NCBI GenBank assembly: GCA_047622605.1
Contig: JBLHND010000050.1
Coordinates: 1 to 20,624 of the forward strand
Reading direction: 5' to 3'
Length of the DNA stretch: 20,624 nt
Origin: Motiliproteus sp047622605
GTDB taxonomy: Bacteria; Pseudomonadota; Gammaproteobacteria; Pseudomonadales; Balneatricaceae
Shown: positions 7,762 through 14,320 of the stretch, piece after piece
Layout of the letters: the number at the start of each line of letters is the position of its first letter
Position numbering within the stretch: the stretch's first letter is position 1
Made by a program: the position numbers and the translations under genes
Notes under the pieces: generated by a model
Seen by the model: the letters and a program-made list of their open reading frames with translations, nothing else
Told to the model about the DNA's origin: nothing
Databases searched by the model: none

Positions 7762-9537
7762 ATGAAAAATTATAAAAATAAACGTATTCACCAAGCTGTT
7801 TTAAGTGCCATGTCCACTCTAGCATTGAGTGCGGGGATGGTCGGTCAAGCTCACGCAGATCCCGCTTATACTTGCGAGAATCTGGGGGCGGGAGCGCAAA
7901 TAGGCCCTTTGAGTAGCAGCCAAGCATTAAATACTCTTCTCAATGGTGGAGATATCCTTACCTTTACGGTGGCAACCGCAACCGCAGGTGGGTATGTTGG
8001 AGTCACTGACGCCACCGCTAATTCTTCTGTGTTTGGTCAATATGCGAGTCCGGACTCAAGTAATACCTTTAGCTACACAGTGCCAGGCACGGGCGCCAGA
8101 AGCTTTAATGTACATGGCTCCAGTTGTGCTTGCTTTGCGACTTCCGTCACCTATACCCTGGCCTGCAGTCAGCCAGGCGCACGCGAATCAGATGCATCAG
8201 CAGCCAGCTCGTTGATGAGCAGCCTGACCAGCGCCCAAAATGGCATGACCATTAATAATGTAGCGCAGCATCTGCAAGGAAGCGCCGGTAACGGAGTGAC
8301 CGGCGGTGCGGGCGGCGAGGGTAACGATCAAGCTAAGCTTCAAAGCTTTACCGCACTTGAGGCCCTGTTGAGTGAGCCGGTGTTAGGTGCATCCACGACC
8401 CGCTTCGGTGGAGTCAGTAATGATGGCGGCTGGCAACCCTCTGCCCCCAGTAGCCTCAGCGTTCGTGATGCCATAGGGCTGTTTAACTTCGATACTTCTA
8501 AATCCTCGCCTCGAGCATTGAATGCCGCGCAAGATGCTGCCACAACCCGCGTTCCGGGTGGAGTTAAAGATCTGGCCAGCGCTTCGAAGGGGGTGTCTGT
8601 GTGGGGTTATGGCTCCTTCCAGAATCTGAACAACTCACTTGCGGGCGGAAACTATAACGGCGATAGCCTGGGTTACAACTTGGGTGCCGATATCAGGCTG
8701 TCCGACAACATGCTGGTAGGTGCCGCCATCGGCTATAACGATAGCCGCATCACCACTGCCTTCAATACCGGCAAACACAACGAAACAGCGACCAGCATTA
8801 GCCCCTATCTGTCATATAAGATTAACGCCAACACCTCCTATAGCGGGGTCATAGGGGCCGGGTGGGGGACGATCAACAATTCCAGGACCAACAACACGGT
8901 AACCGGAAAAACCGACACCGGCAGCCGGTTTATGTATAACAGCCTAAGTTATACTCGGCCAGCGGCTCCGGATGACGCGTTCACCGTTTCCGGTACGTTG
9001 AGCCATAGCTATGCACATAAGGCGATAGAAGCCTATACGGAATCCGATGCGACCCAGGTCGCGAAGTATACGACGCGTACCAGTCAGTGGTCTTTGAAAG
9101 CTGAGGTGGCCCGAAATCTCCAAATCGAGCGCACCAATATGAAGGTATTCGCCAATGCGGCATTGCTGCGGGATACCCTGGATACCGTCAATAATGACCC
9201 GAATGCGTTGGATATATCAACAGGTCTGCGTTTCCTGCCAGGTGCATCGGGCTGGTTCGGCAGCCTTTCCGGCAGCCAACAATTCTTACGTAAAAACTAT
9301 ACGCAGTGGTCAGTGCAGGGTTTGCTGGGCTATAACTTGCCCAAAGCCGGCGCATCCAGCCAACAGCTGCGTATGCAAAGCCAGCAAGCTGACGGTAACA
9401 CGGGTTTGAACCTGAGTTATGCCCTGGCCAATAAATCTGGAGACGCTCAGGCAATGTTCACCCTTGGCTCTACGCGTACGCTGTATACGCAGCTTGTAAG
9501 CAATTATGCGCAACTGAATGCTTCACTAAAATTTTAA
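7762..9537 (+). CDS. Autotransporter-like outer-membrane beta-barrel protein with short Cys-containing passenger
   Basis: The 591-residue protein starts with a signal peptide ending at AHA (cleavage after residue 32). Residues 33-140 form a small Gly/Ser/Thr-rich, beta-looking domain with four cysteines (C38, C122, C124, C135). A Ser/Ala-rich helical stretch and a Gly-rich linker (about 172-190) follow. From about residue 275 the alternating pattern and the segments VSVWGYGSF, LGYNLGADIRLSDNMLVGAAIGYN and ATSISPYLSYKI resemble an autotransporter beta-domain. The last residue is Phe, as in Omp85-inserted barrels. The passenger, about 200 residues at most, is small for a classical autotransporter. 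I do not recognise its function. A terminator and then a GT41-like glycosyltransferase gene follow. The gene separates tolB from pal, which suggests later acquisition, but I see no transposase or target duplication. Confidence 0.75.
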   Translation: MKNYKNKRIHQAVLSAMSTLALSAGMVGQAHADPAYTCENLGAGAQIGPLSSSQALNTLLNGGDILTFTVATATAGGYVGVTDATANSSVFGQYASPDSSNTFSYTVPGTGARSFNVHGSSCACFATSVTYTLACSQPGARESDASAASSLMSSLTSAQNGMTINNVAQHLQGSAGNGVTGGAGGEGNDQAKLQSFTALEALLSEPVLGASTTRFGGVSNDGGWQPSAPSSLSVRDAIGLFNFDTSKSSPRALNAAQDAATTRVPGGVKDLASASKGVSVWGYGSFQNLNNSLAGGNYNGDSLGYNLGADIRLSDNMLVGAAIGYNDSRITTAFNTGKHNETATSISPYLSYKINANTSYSGVIGAGWGTINNSRTNNTVTGKTDTGSRFMYNSLSYTRPAAPDDAFTVSGTLSHSYAHKAIEAYTESDATQVAKYTTRTSQWSLKAEVARNLQIERTNMKVFANAALLRDTLDTVNNDPNALDISTGLRFLPGASGWFGSLSGSQQFLRKNYTQWSVQGLLGYNLPKAGASSQQLRMQSQQADGNTGLNLSYALANKSGDAQAMFTLGSTRTLYTQLVSNYAQLNASLKF

Positions 9538-9555
9538 CGGCAGTCTTAAAGAAGG

Positions 9556-9585
9556 CGCCACTCTGTCTCTCAGTGTGGCGTTTTT
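9556..9585 (+). terminator. Terminator between the autotransporter and glycosyltransferase genes
   Basis: CGCCACTCTG (9556-9565) pairs with CAGTGTGGCG (9571-9580) with one internal mismatch around a 5-nt loop, and TTTTT (9581-9585) follows. The glycosyltransferase ribosome-binding site begins only 11 nt later, at 9596, so that gene is probably reached by partial read-through or an unseen promoter. Confidence 0.8.
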
Positions 9586-9607
9586 CTTATAGGGGGGAGG
9601 ATAGTGC

Positions 9608-11656
9608 TTGAGCAGTATGGGGCATAATAAGATAACGCAGGCTGTTCAGTGCATTGATAGTGGTGCTTATGAGCAGGCTATCTCTTTGCTGGGTCGATTG
9701 CAGAAAAAATTACCAACGGATTCGCGTATTCCCTATCTGCTGGGAGTCGCGCATCATCGACAAGGTAGCTTGAGCCATGCAGACAGATTTTACACTCAGG
9801 CTTTAAGGCTGGATCCGCCCTTCGTTGATGCCCGCCTGCAAGCCGCACAAGTAAAAGTCCAGCTAGACAATGCTGCAGCCTCAGTGTCGCTGTTGCAACG
9901 CGGGATCAGCTTGGTTGCAGACCCTGCACAGGCCGATCAGCGGCTTTATCTGCACCTAGGCATCGCTCAGCTACTTAATGCTCAGGCGCAAGCGGCTATT
10001 GAGACCTTATCCGCCTATTTGAAGCGCCATCCTGTGGACCTGACCGCTCAGCTCAACCTGGGTAATGCCTATGTAGGGGCGCACGAGTTAGTGTTGGCGG
10101 AGCGCTGTTTCGCCAGGGCGCTGGCCCAGAGCAGTACCCTGGTCGAGGCGCATATAGGAATAGCGAATGTCTTTGCCGCCAAACGCAATTTTGAGCGCGC
10201 CGAACAGGCTTTGCGCCAAGCGTTAGCACTCGAGCCGGATAACGCTGAGGTCCACTATAATCTGGGGGTCCTGGCTAAAGACTTGGGTAAGTATGTACAG
10301 GCACGCGACGCCTTCCAGGCCTGCGTCGCACGAGCACCTATGCATTTGCTTGGAGCCAAAGCATTGGCAGATGCACATCTGGAGTTGGGCGAGATCGAGC
10401 AGGGCTTAAGTGATCTCTATCGACTCCAGGCGCTTGAGCCCAACAATCTAAGAACCTTGTCGCACTGTCTGTTTTGCACCAATTACGATAGCAATTTATC
10501 GCCACAGCAGGGTTATGATTTCCATCGGCGGCTCGGTAATTCTTTTGGAAAAAAAATCAGACCACCGGCCAGGGATAAGAAAAAGGTCTTACGCATAGGT
10601 TTTGTTTCAGCTGACTTTCGCCGACACAATATCCCCGATTTCGTTGTCGGGCTATTCAATAACCTGGATCGCAGTTGTTTTGAAGTCTACGCCTATGCCA
10701 ATTCGGGGCGCTTCGATGAATACAGTGCAGCCGTTCGAGATAGTGTTGATCGTTGGCTGAACATTTCGCAACTCTCAGATACGCAGGCGAAAGGGCAGAT
10801 TGAGGCCGATGGTATCGATATTTTGGTCGACCTGTGCGGCCACAAACCCGGCAATCGAATGCAGATGTTCGCCATGCGTGCAGCGCCCGTCCAGCTAAGT
10901 TGGTTAACCATAAATAGCACGGGTATCGCCAGCATAGATTACCGCTTGGTCGATAGTCTGACGGATCCCGCCGATGGCTTGATGCGTGAAATACCCGTGC
11001 GGCTAACTAGCGGCCACCATGGTTTCTCTCCCTTGAGCGCGCCATCCACCGCGCCGAGCCATTGGTCTAACGACGCCCCCCTGGTCTTAGGTTCTTTTAG
11101 TGTTATGCCTAAGCTGAATGACAACGTCATCAGGCTCTGGGCAGAAATTCTGAATCGGGTTCCTCATGCCCGCTTGCTGGTCAAAGACAAGATCTTCACC
11201 GATCCTCAGGCGGTTTTACATTTCGAGAACCGGATGAGGTGCCAGGGAATAGGCGCGAACAGACTGGACTTAATCGGCTCGATTGAGAGTAGCGCTGACT
11301 ACTACGAAGCTGTTAGGCGCTGCTCGATCTGCCTGGATCCCTTCCCCTATAACGGTGTTGCAACCACCTGCGATAGTCTGTGGATGGGAACGCCTGTTGT
11401 CACGCTCCTCGGAGATCGACATGCCGCCCGTGTTGGCGCTAGTTTATTATCACAGGTGGGGTTAAGTGAGCTGGTGGCGAGTTCGACGGCGGAGTATGTC
11501 GAGATCGCGATAAATTTGGCCAATGACCCTGGTCGCCTTGGCGAAATGAAGCGCAATCTTGCAGCAACCATGCGCAATTCAGGCCTGGGTGACGGCAGAG
11601 GATTTGCGCTGCGTTTCGGTCTAAGCTTGAAGCATCTCTGGGCATTAGCGCCGTAG
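9608..11656 (+). CDS. TPR-containing O-GlcNAc transferase-like (GT41/SPINDLY-type) glycosyltransferase
   Basis: The 682-residue protein lacks a signal peptide and is presumably cytoplasmic. Residues about 8-285 form some eight tetratricopeptide repeats (for example AEVHYNLGVLAKDLGKYVQARDAF). Residues about 327-682 match the catalytic region of the O-GlcNAc transferase family: GFVSADFRRH (H340), DILVDLCGHKPGNR, APVQLSWL, SIDYRLVDSLTDP, LGSFSVMPKLND (K502, matching the UDP-contacting Lys of human OGT) and CLDPFPYNGVATTCDSLWMGTPVVTL. Two usual motifs are altered: after SWL the family GYPGT is TINST, and the NGGTTT-type phosphate loop is NGVATT. The start is TTG at 9608, with GGAGG at 9596-9600 7 nt upstream; the next in-frame ATG (9617) is 16 nt away. 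Such enzymes add sugars to Ser/Thr or, in the HMW1C branch, Asn. The substrate here is unknown; the autotransporter encoded upstream is the obvious candidate. Confidence 0.85.
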   Translation: MSSMGHNKITQAVQCIDSGAYEQAISLLGRLQKKLPTDSRIPYLLGVAHHRQGSLSHADRFYTQALRLDPPFVDARLQAAQVKVQLDNAAASVSLLQRGISLVADPAQADQRLYLHLGIAQLLNAQAQAAIETLSAYLKRHPVDLTAQLNLGNAYVGAHELVLAERCFARALAQSSTLVEAHIGIANVFAAKRNFERAEQALRQALALEPDNAEVHYNLGVLAKDLGKYVQARDAFQACVARAPMHLLGAKALADAHLELGEIEQGLSDLYRLQALEPNNLRTLSHCLFCTNYDSNLSPQQGYDFHRRLGNSFGKKIRPPARDKKKVLRIGFVSADFRRHNIPDFVVGLFNNLDRSCFEVYAYANSGRFDEYSAAVRDSVDRWLNISQLSDTQAKGQIEADGIDILVDLCGHKPGNRMQMFAMRAAPVQLSWLTINSTGIASIDYRLVDSLTDPADGLMREIPVRLTSGHHGFSPLSAPSTAPSHWSNDAPLVLGSFSVMPKLNDNVIRLWAEILNRVPHARLLVKDKIFTDPQAVLHFENRMRCQGIGANRLDLIGSIESSADYYEAVRRCSICLDPFPYNGVATTCDSLWMGTPVVTLLGDRHAARVGASLLSQVGLSELVASSTAEYVEIAINLANDPGRLGEMKRNLAATMRNSGLGDGRGFALRFGLSLKHLWALAP

Positions 11657-11967
11657 AAGCGCTGAGCATGGGTGGCGTCCCCTGTGATCCTATACAGGTT
11701 CGTCGTTAGCCTTTTTTTCATGCCCGTGAATCGGTTCATGATATGACGACCTTATTTCTACCCAGGCGGACGAGAGGTCGGACTCGGCTCCACCCGTTTG
11801 TAAGAGGCGCTCTTTAGGCAGCAGTGATGATAAAGGCCGTCGAGGGCTTGCCGCTCAATCAATAACAACGGTAAAATAGGCTTGACAAAAGAACCTATAA
11901 CTTGCAATAAATCAAGTGAAGCAGTACCTTAGGTTGGAATGATATCGTATTAATTTGAGGAGTTTGT
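11657..11967 (+). other. Gene-free 311-bp gap upstream of pal
   Basis: No ORF or RNA gene is recognisable. The first part holds a run of seven T residues at 11712-11718 behind only a 4-bp stem (GGTT 11697-11700 with AGCC 11708-11711), a weak candidate terminator for the glycosyltransferase gene. The last 90 bp hold the pal promoter. Confidence 0.5.
11882..11911 (+). promoter_or_regulatory. Probable sigma-70 promoter of pal
   Basis: A perfect TTGACA at 11882-11887 is followed after 18 bp by AATAAA (11906-11911), four of six matches to the -10 consensus. The box lies about 57 bp upstream of the pal ATG. This would give pal-cpoB transcription independent of tolQRAB, as needed now that the two halves are separated. 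Confidence 0.6.
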
Positions 11968-12519
11968 ATGCGCGTTAGAAATATCGGTAAAGCAGTTGCC
12001 GTGGCAGCTACCCTAGTGTGGATCAGCGGTTGTAGCACTACTGGCACGTCCACTGACAGCACTGATTCGGTATCCGCTGGTCAGGACTCCGCTGTAGGTT
12101 CGGCGACATCGACTGCTACAGGTACGGACACCGGCATGCAGAGCGGTCAGATGACTGATAAGAGCGCGGCTGAAGCGGCTGTTGCAGATCTGAAATCGGT
12201 TTTCTATTTTGATTTTGATAAGGCGGTTATTGAGGCAGATGCCTTTGAAGATTTAAGTGCACATGCCAAGTACCTGTCTGCTTATCCTGATGCACGTTTA
12301 GTGCTGGAAGGCCATGCAGATGAGCGCGGAACCCGCGAGTACAACATGGCTTTGGGTGAGCGTCGTGCCAAGGCTGTCGGTCGTTTTCTGGCGGTACAGG
12401 GTGCTGCAAGCAACCAAGTTGAAGTGGTTAGCTATGGCGAAGAACGGCCTGCAATGATGGGTCATGATGAAAATTCTTGGGGCCGGAATCGTCGTGTTGA
12501 GCTTAAATACAGCCACTAA
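11968..12519 (+). CDS. pal: Peptidoglycan-associated outer-membrane lipoprotein Pal
   Basis: Pal links the outer membrane to peptidoglycan and is the outer partner of TolB. The 183-residue precursor has a lipoprotein signal with lipobox ISGC (lipidated C22). A Ser/Thr/Gly-rich tether (about 23-62) follows, and then an OmpA-like domain (about 72-183) with VFYFDFDKAVIEADA, LEGHADERGTREYNMALGERRA and GRNRRVELKY. The Asp and Arg residues that bind diaminopimelate fall in the HADERGT and ERRA segments. GAGGAG at 11957-11962 lies 5 nt before the ATG. cpoB begins 3 nt after the stop codon. Unusually, pal does not follow tolB directly. Confidence 0.97.
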   Translation: MRVRNIGKAVAVAATLVWISGCSTTGTSTDSTDSVSAGQDSAVGSATSTATGTDTGMQSGQMTDKSAAEAAVADLKSVFYFDFDKAVIEADAFEDLSAHAKYLSAYPDARLVLEGHADERGTREYNMALGERRAKAVGRFLAVQGAASNQVEVVSYGEERPAMMGHDENSWGRNRRVELKYSH

Positions 12520-12522
12520 ATC

Positions 12523-13389
12523 ATGATCAAACCTGTTATTGCAGTGCTACTGCTGGGGGGGCTCTATGCCCCTCTCGTTTTTTCTGCGGGCGCTATACCT
12601 GTGGAGGATCGGGCAGATCAATCACAGGGTGCTTCGTCCACATCCACGGCTAACCCCGCCGCTGCGCGTCCAGCCGGCGTCACTAACCCCAGGGTTGCGT
12701 CAGCGCCAAGAGCGGTCGTTTCTGCCAATGCCGAGCTGCTGATGATGCTTAGCCAGCTGCAGGAAGAGGTACGTTTCCTGCGTGGTCGGGTTGAGGAACA
12801 GCAGCATCAATTACAACGGCTACAGGTCGATCAGCGGGACCGTTATCGTGATCTTGACCGGCGTCTTAGCTCATTAGGCCAGCGCACCGCTATAACGCCT
12901 CCTGCGTTGCCCTCCGCCTCAGCTCCGACCACAGCCGTGCCCCGGTCGAGTTCAATGGCTACTGCGTCTGCCAAGCCTACGCTGGAACCGCCTGCTGCGC
13001 GTCCGGCTGTTTCAGATACTCAGGCCTATAAGACGGCTTTTTTGCTAGTGCGTGAGCGTGATTTTGATAAGGCTCTGAACGCGTTTGAGAGTTTCTTACA
13101 ACTATATCCTGACAGTGACCTGACCGCGAATGTGCTGTACTGGACCGGAGAAGTACAGCGTGCCAGGCCTGCGCCTGATCAGGAGAAAGCCAGCCTTGCC
13201 TACCAGCAGCTGCTGATGCGCTTCCCGACTAATTCCAAGGCTGCCGATGCCCATTACAAGCTGGGTCTCTCCTATCAGGCGCTAGGGCAGCCGAACAAAG
13301 CCAAGGCCAGTATGGCCAGGGTGATCGAACTTTTCCCTGATCGGGCCCCTGCCAATATGGCCCAGGATTTCTTAAGGCAACACCCCTAG
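12523..13389 (+). CDS. cpoB: Cell division coordinator CpoB (YbgF)
   Basis: CpoB is a periplasmic protein that binds TolA and coordinates outer-membrane constriction with PBP1B-driven septal peptidoglycan synthesis. The 288-residue precursor has a signal peptide ending near FSAGA (cleavage after residue 22 or 24). An Ala/Pro/Ser-rich linker comes next, then a coiled coil at about 71-118 (LSQLQEEVRFLRGRVEEQQ) that trimerises family members. A second low-complexity linker leads to a TPR domain (about 166-288) with AYKTAFLLVRERDFDKALNAF, ANVLYWTGEV and AHYKLGLSYQALGQ. The ATG lies 3 nt after the pal stop, so the two are translationally coupled. Confidence 0.95.
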   Translation: MIKPVIAVLLLGGLYAPLVFSAGAIPVEDRADQSQGASSTSTANPAAARPAGVTNPRVASAPRAVVSANAELLMMLSQLQEEVRFLRGRVEEQQHQLQRLQVDQRDRYRDLDRRLSSLGQRTAITPPALPSASAPTTAVPRSSSMATASAKPTLEPPAARPAVSDTQAYKTAFLLVRERDFDKALNAFESFLQLYPDSDLTANVLYWTGEVQRARPAPDQEKASLAYQQLLMRFPTNSKAADAHYKLGLSYQALGQPNKAKASMARVIELFPDRAPANMAQDFLRQHP

Positions 13390-13455
13390 TACTCTGCATC
13401 AGTCTGTTTTCAGGCTGCTGCGGAATCCCCGTTTCTGATGAATGCCGAGTTATTC

Positions 13456-14136
13456 ATGTCTGTTTCTGTAAAAAAGGCCGTAGTACTGTTATCCGGTGGC
13501 TTGGATTCTGCCACGACCCTCGTGCTGGCTCGCCAGGCGGGTTATGAGTGTTATGCGCTGAGTTTTAATTATGGCCAGCGCGCGCTTGCCGAGCTGCAGG
13601 CGGCTGAGACGCTCGCCCAGCAGCTGGGTGTTATCGAGCACAAGACGATACGTTTTGATCTTGGGGATATCGGCGGCTCTGCGTTGACCGACACCAGTAT
13701 CGACATCCCTGATCATCTGGGGCAGGGCGTACCCGTCACCTATGTGCCTGCGCGTAATACGCTGTTTCTATCCATGGCGCTGGGGTGGGCAGAGGTGCTT
13801 GAGGCCGAGGCGATCTTTATAGGCGTTAATGCCGTGGATTACTCAGGCTATCCCGACTGCCGACCCGAGTTTATAGACGCGTTTCAGGCGATGGCTAATG
13901 TGGCGACCAAGGCCGCCCTCGAGGGTAAACCGATACGTATTGAAACGCCGCTGCTGCATTTGACCAAGGCGCAGATCATTCAGCAGGGCGTCGCTGCCGG
14001 ACTCGATTATAGCCTCACCGTCTCCTGCTACCAGCCGGATGCCCAAGGGCGCGCCTGTGCGGTCTGTGACAGCTGCCGCCTAAGAGCCGAAGGCTTTACC
14101 GAAGCCTCAGTGACAGATCCGACCCTCTACCAATAA
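13456..14136 (+). CDS. queC: 7-cyano-7-deazaguanine synthase QueC
   Basis: QueC converts 7-carboxy-7-deazaguanine to preQ0 with ATP and ammonia in the queuosine tRNA-modification pathway. The PP-loop SGGLDS is at residues 13-18, and the zinc site at the C-terminus has C191, C201, C204 and C207. YVPARNTLFLSMALGWAEV and NAVDYSGYPDCRPEF are family signatures. An in-frame ATG at 13438 would add six residues. I prefer 13456 because GAG lies 6 nt upstream and homologues begin just before the KKAVVLLSGG strand. In Pseudomonas queE sits between cpoB and queC; here it is absent. The gene ends against a repeat region and converges with the protease gene. Confidence 0.95.
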   Translation: MSVSVKKAVVLLSGGLDSATTLVLARQAGYECYALSFNYGQRALAELQAAETLAQQLGVIEHKTIRFDLGDIGGSALTDTSIDIPDHLGQGVPVTYVPARNTLFLSMALGWAEVLEAEAIFIGVNAVDYSGYPDCRPEFIDAFQAMANVATKAALEGKPIRIETPLLHLTKAQIIQQGVAAGLDYSLTVSCYQPDAQGRACAVCDSCRLRAEGFTEASVTDPTLYQ

Positions 14137-14150
14137 GGTTTTTTTGTAGG

Positions 14151-14222
14151 TTAGGCAGCGTCCGTTCCCTACGGACTTGCTGCACTTCCCACGTCCCTGT
14201 GGGGCGGCTTCAGCCTGACGAT
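14151..14222 (+). repeat. 72-bp structured repeat, copy 1
   Basis: The first of two direct copies between the convergent ends of queC and the M16 protease gene. It contains two hairpins: GTCCGT-TCCCT-ACGGAC, and CCCAC-GTCCCT-GTGGG. The ends TTAGGC and GCCTGA can pair as an outer stem with one G-T pair. This gives a three-way-junction-like shape in DNA or RNA. It may be a dispersed intergenic element of this genome, but that cannot be seen from two copies. Confidence 0.85.
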
Positions 14223-14236
14223 TTTTCTTTTCTAGA

Positions 14237-14308
14237 TTAGGCAGGGTCCGTTCCCTACGGACTTGCTGCACATCCCACATCCCTGTGGGTCGGCTTCAGC
14301 CTGACGAT
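14237..14308 (+). repeat. 72-bp structured repeat, copy 2
   Basis: Identical to copy 1 at 68 of 72 positions by direct comparison. Both hairpin stems are unchanged, and the four differences fall outside them or in a loop. The start-to-start distance is 86 bp. A partial third end (CTGCTTCAGCCTAA, 14311-14324) follows and runs into the end of the protease gene. Confidence 0.85.
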
Positions 14309-14320
14309 GGCTGCTTCAGC

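Noticed and set aside
7762..9537. HMW1C-type N-glycosylation of the passenger
   Set aside because: Only one N-X-S/T sequon (N87) lies in the passenger region; most others fall in the barrel. If the enzyme acts here, O-linked Ser/Thr modification fits better.
11697..11718. Terminator after the glycosyltransferase gene
   Set aside because: Seven T residues are present, but the stem before them is only 4 bp with a G-T pair, too weak to list as a terminator.
7454..11967. Insertion sequence or phage origin for the tolB-pal insert
   Set aside because: No transposase, integrase, tRNA site or flanking direct repeat was found on either edge by eye.
14151..14308. Possible CRISPR array in the two 72-bp repeats
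   Set aside because: The repeats are too long, the single 14-bp spacer is too short, there are only two full copies, and no cas genes are nearby.
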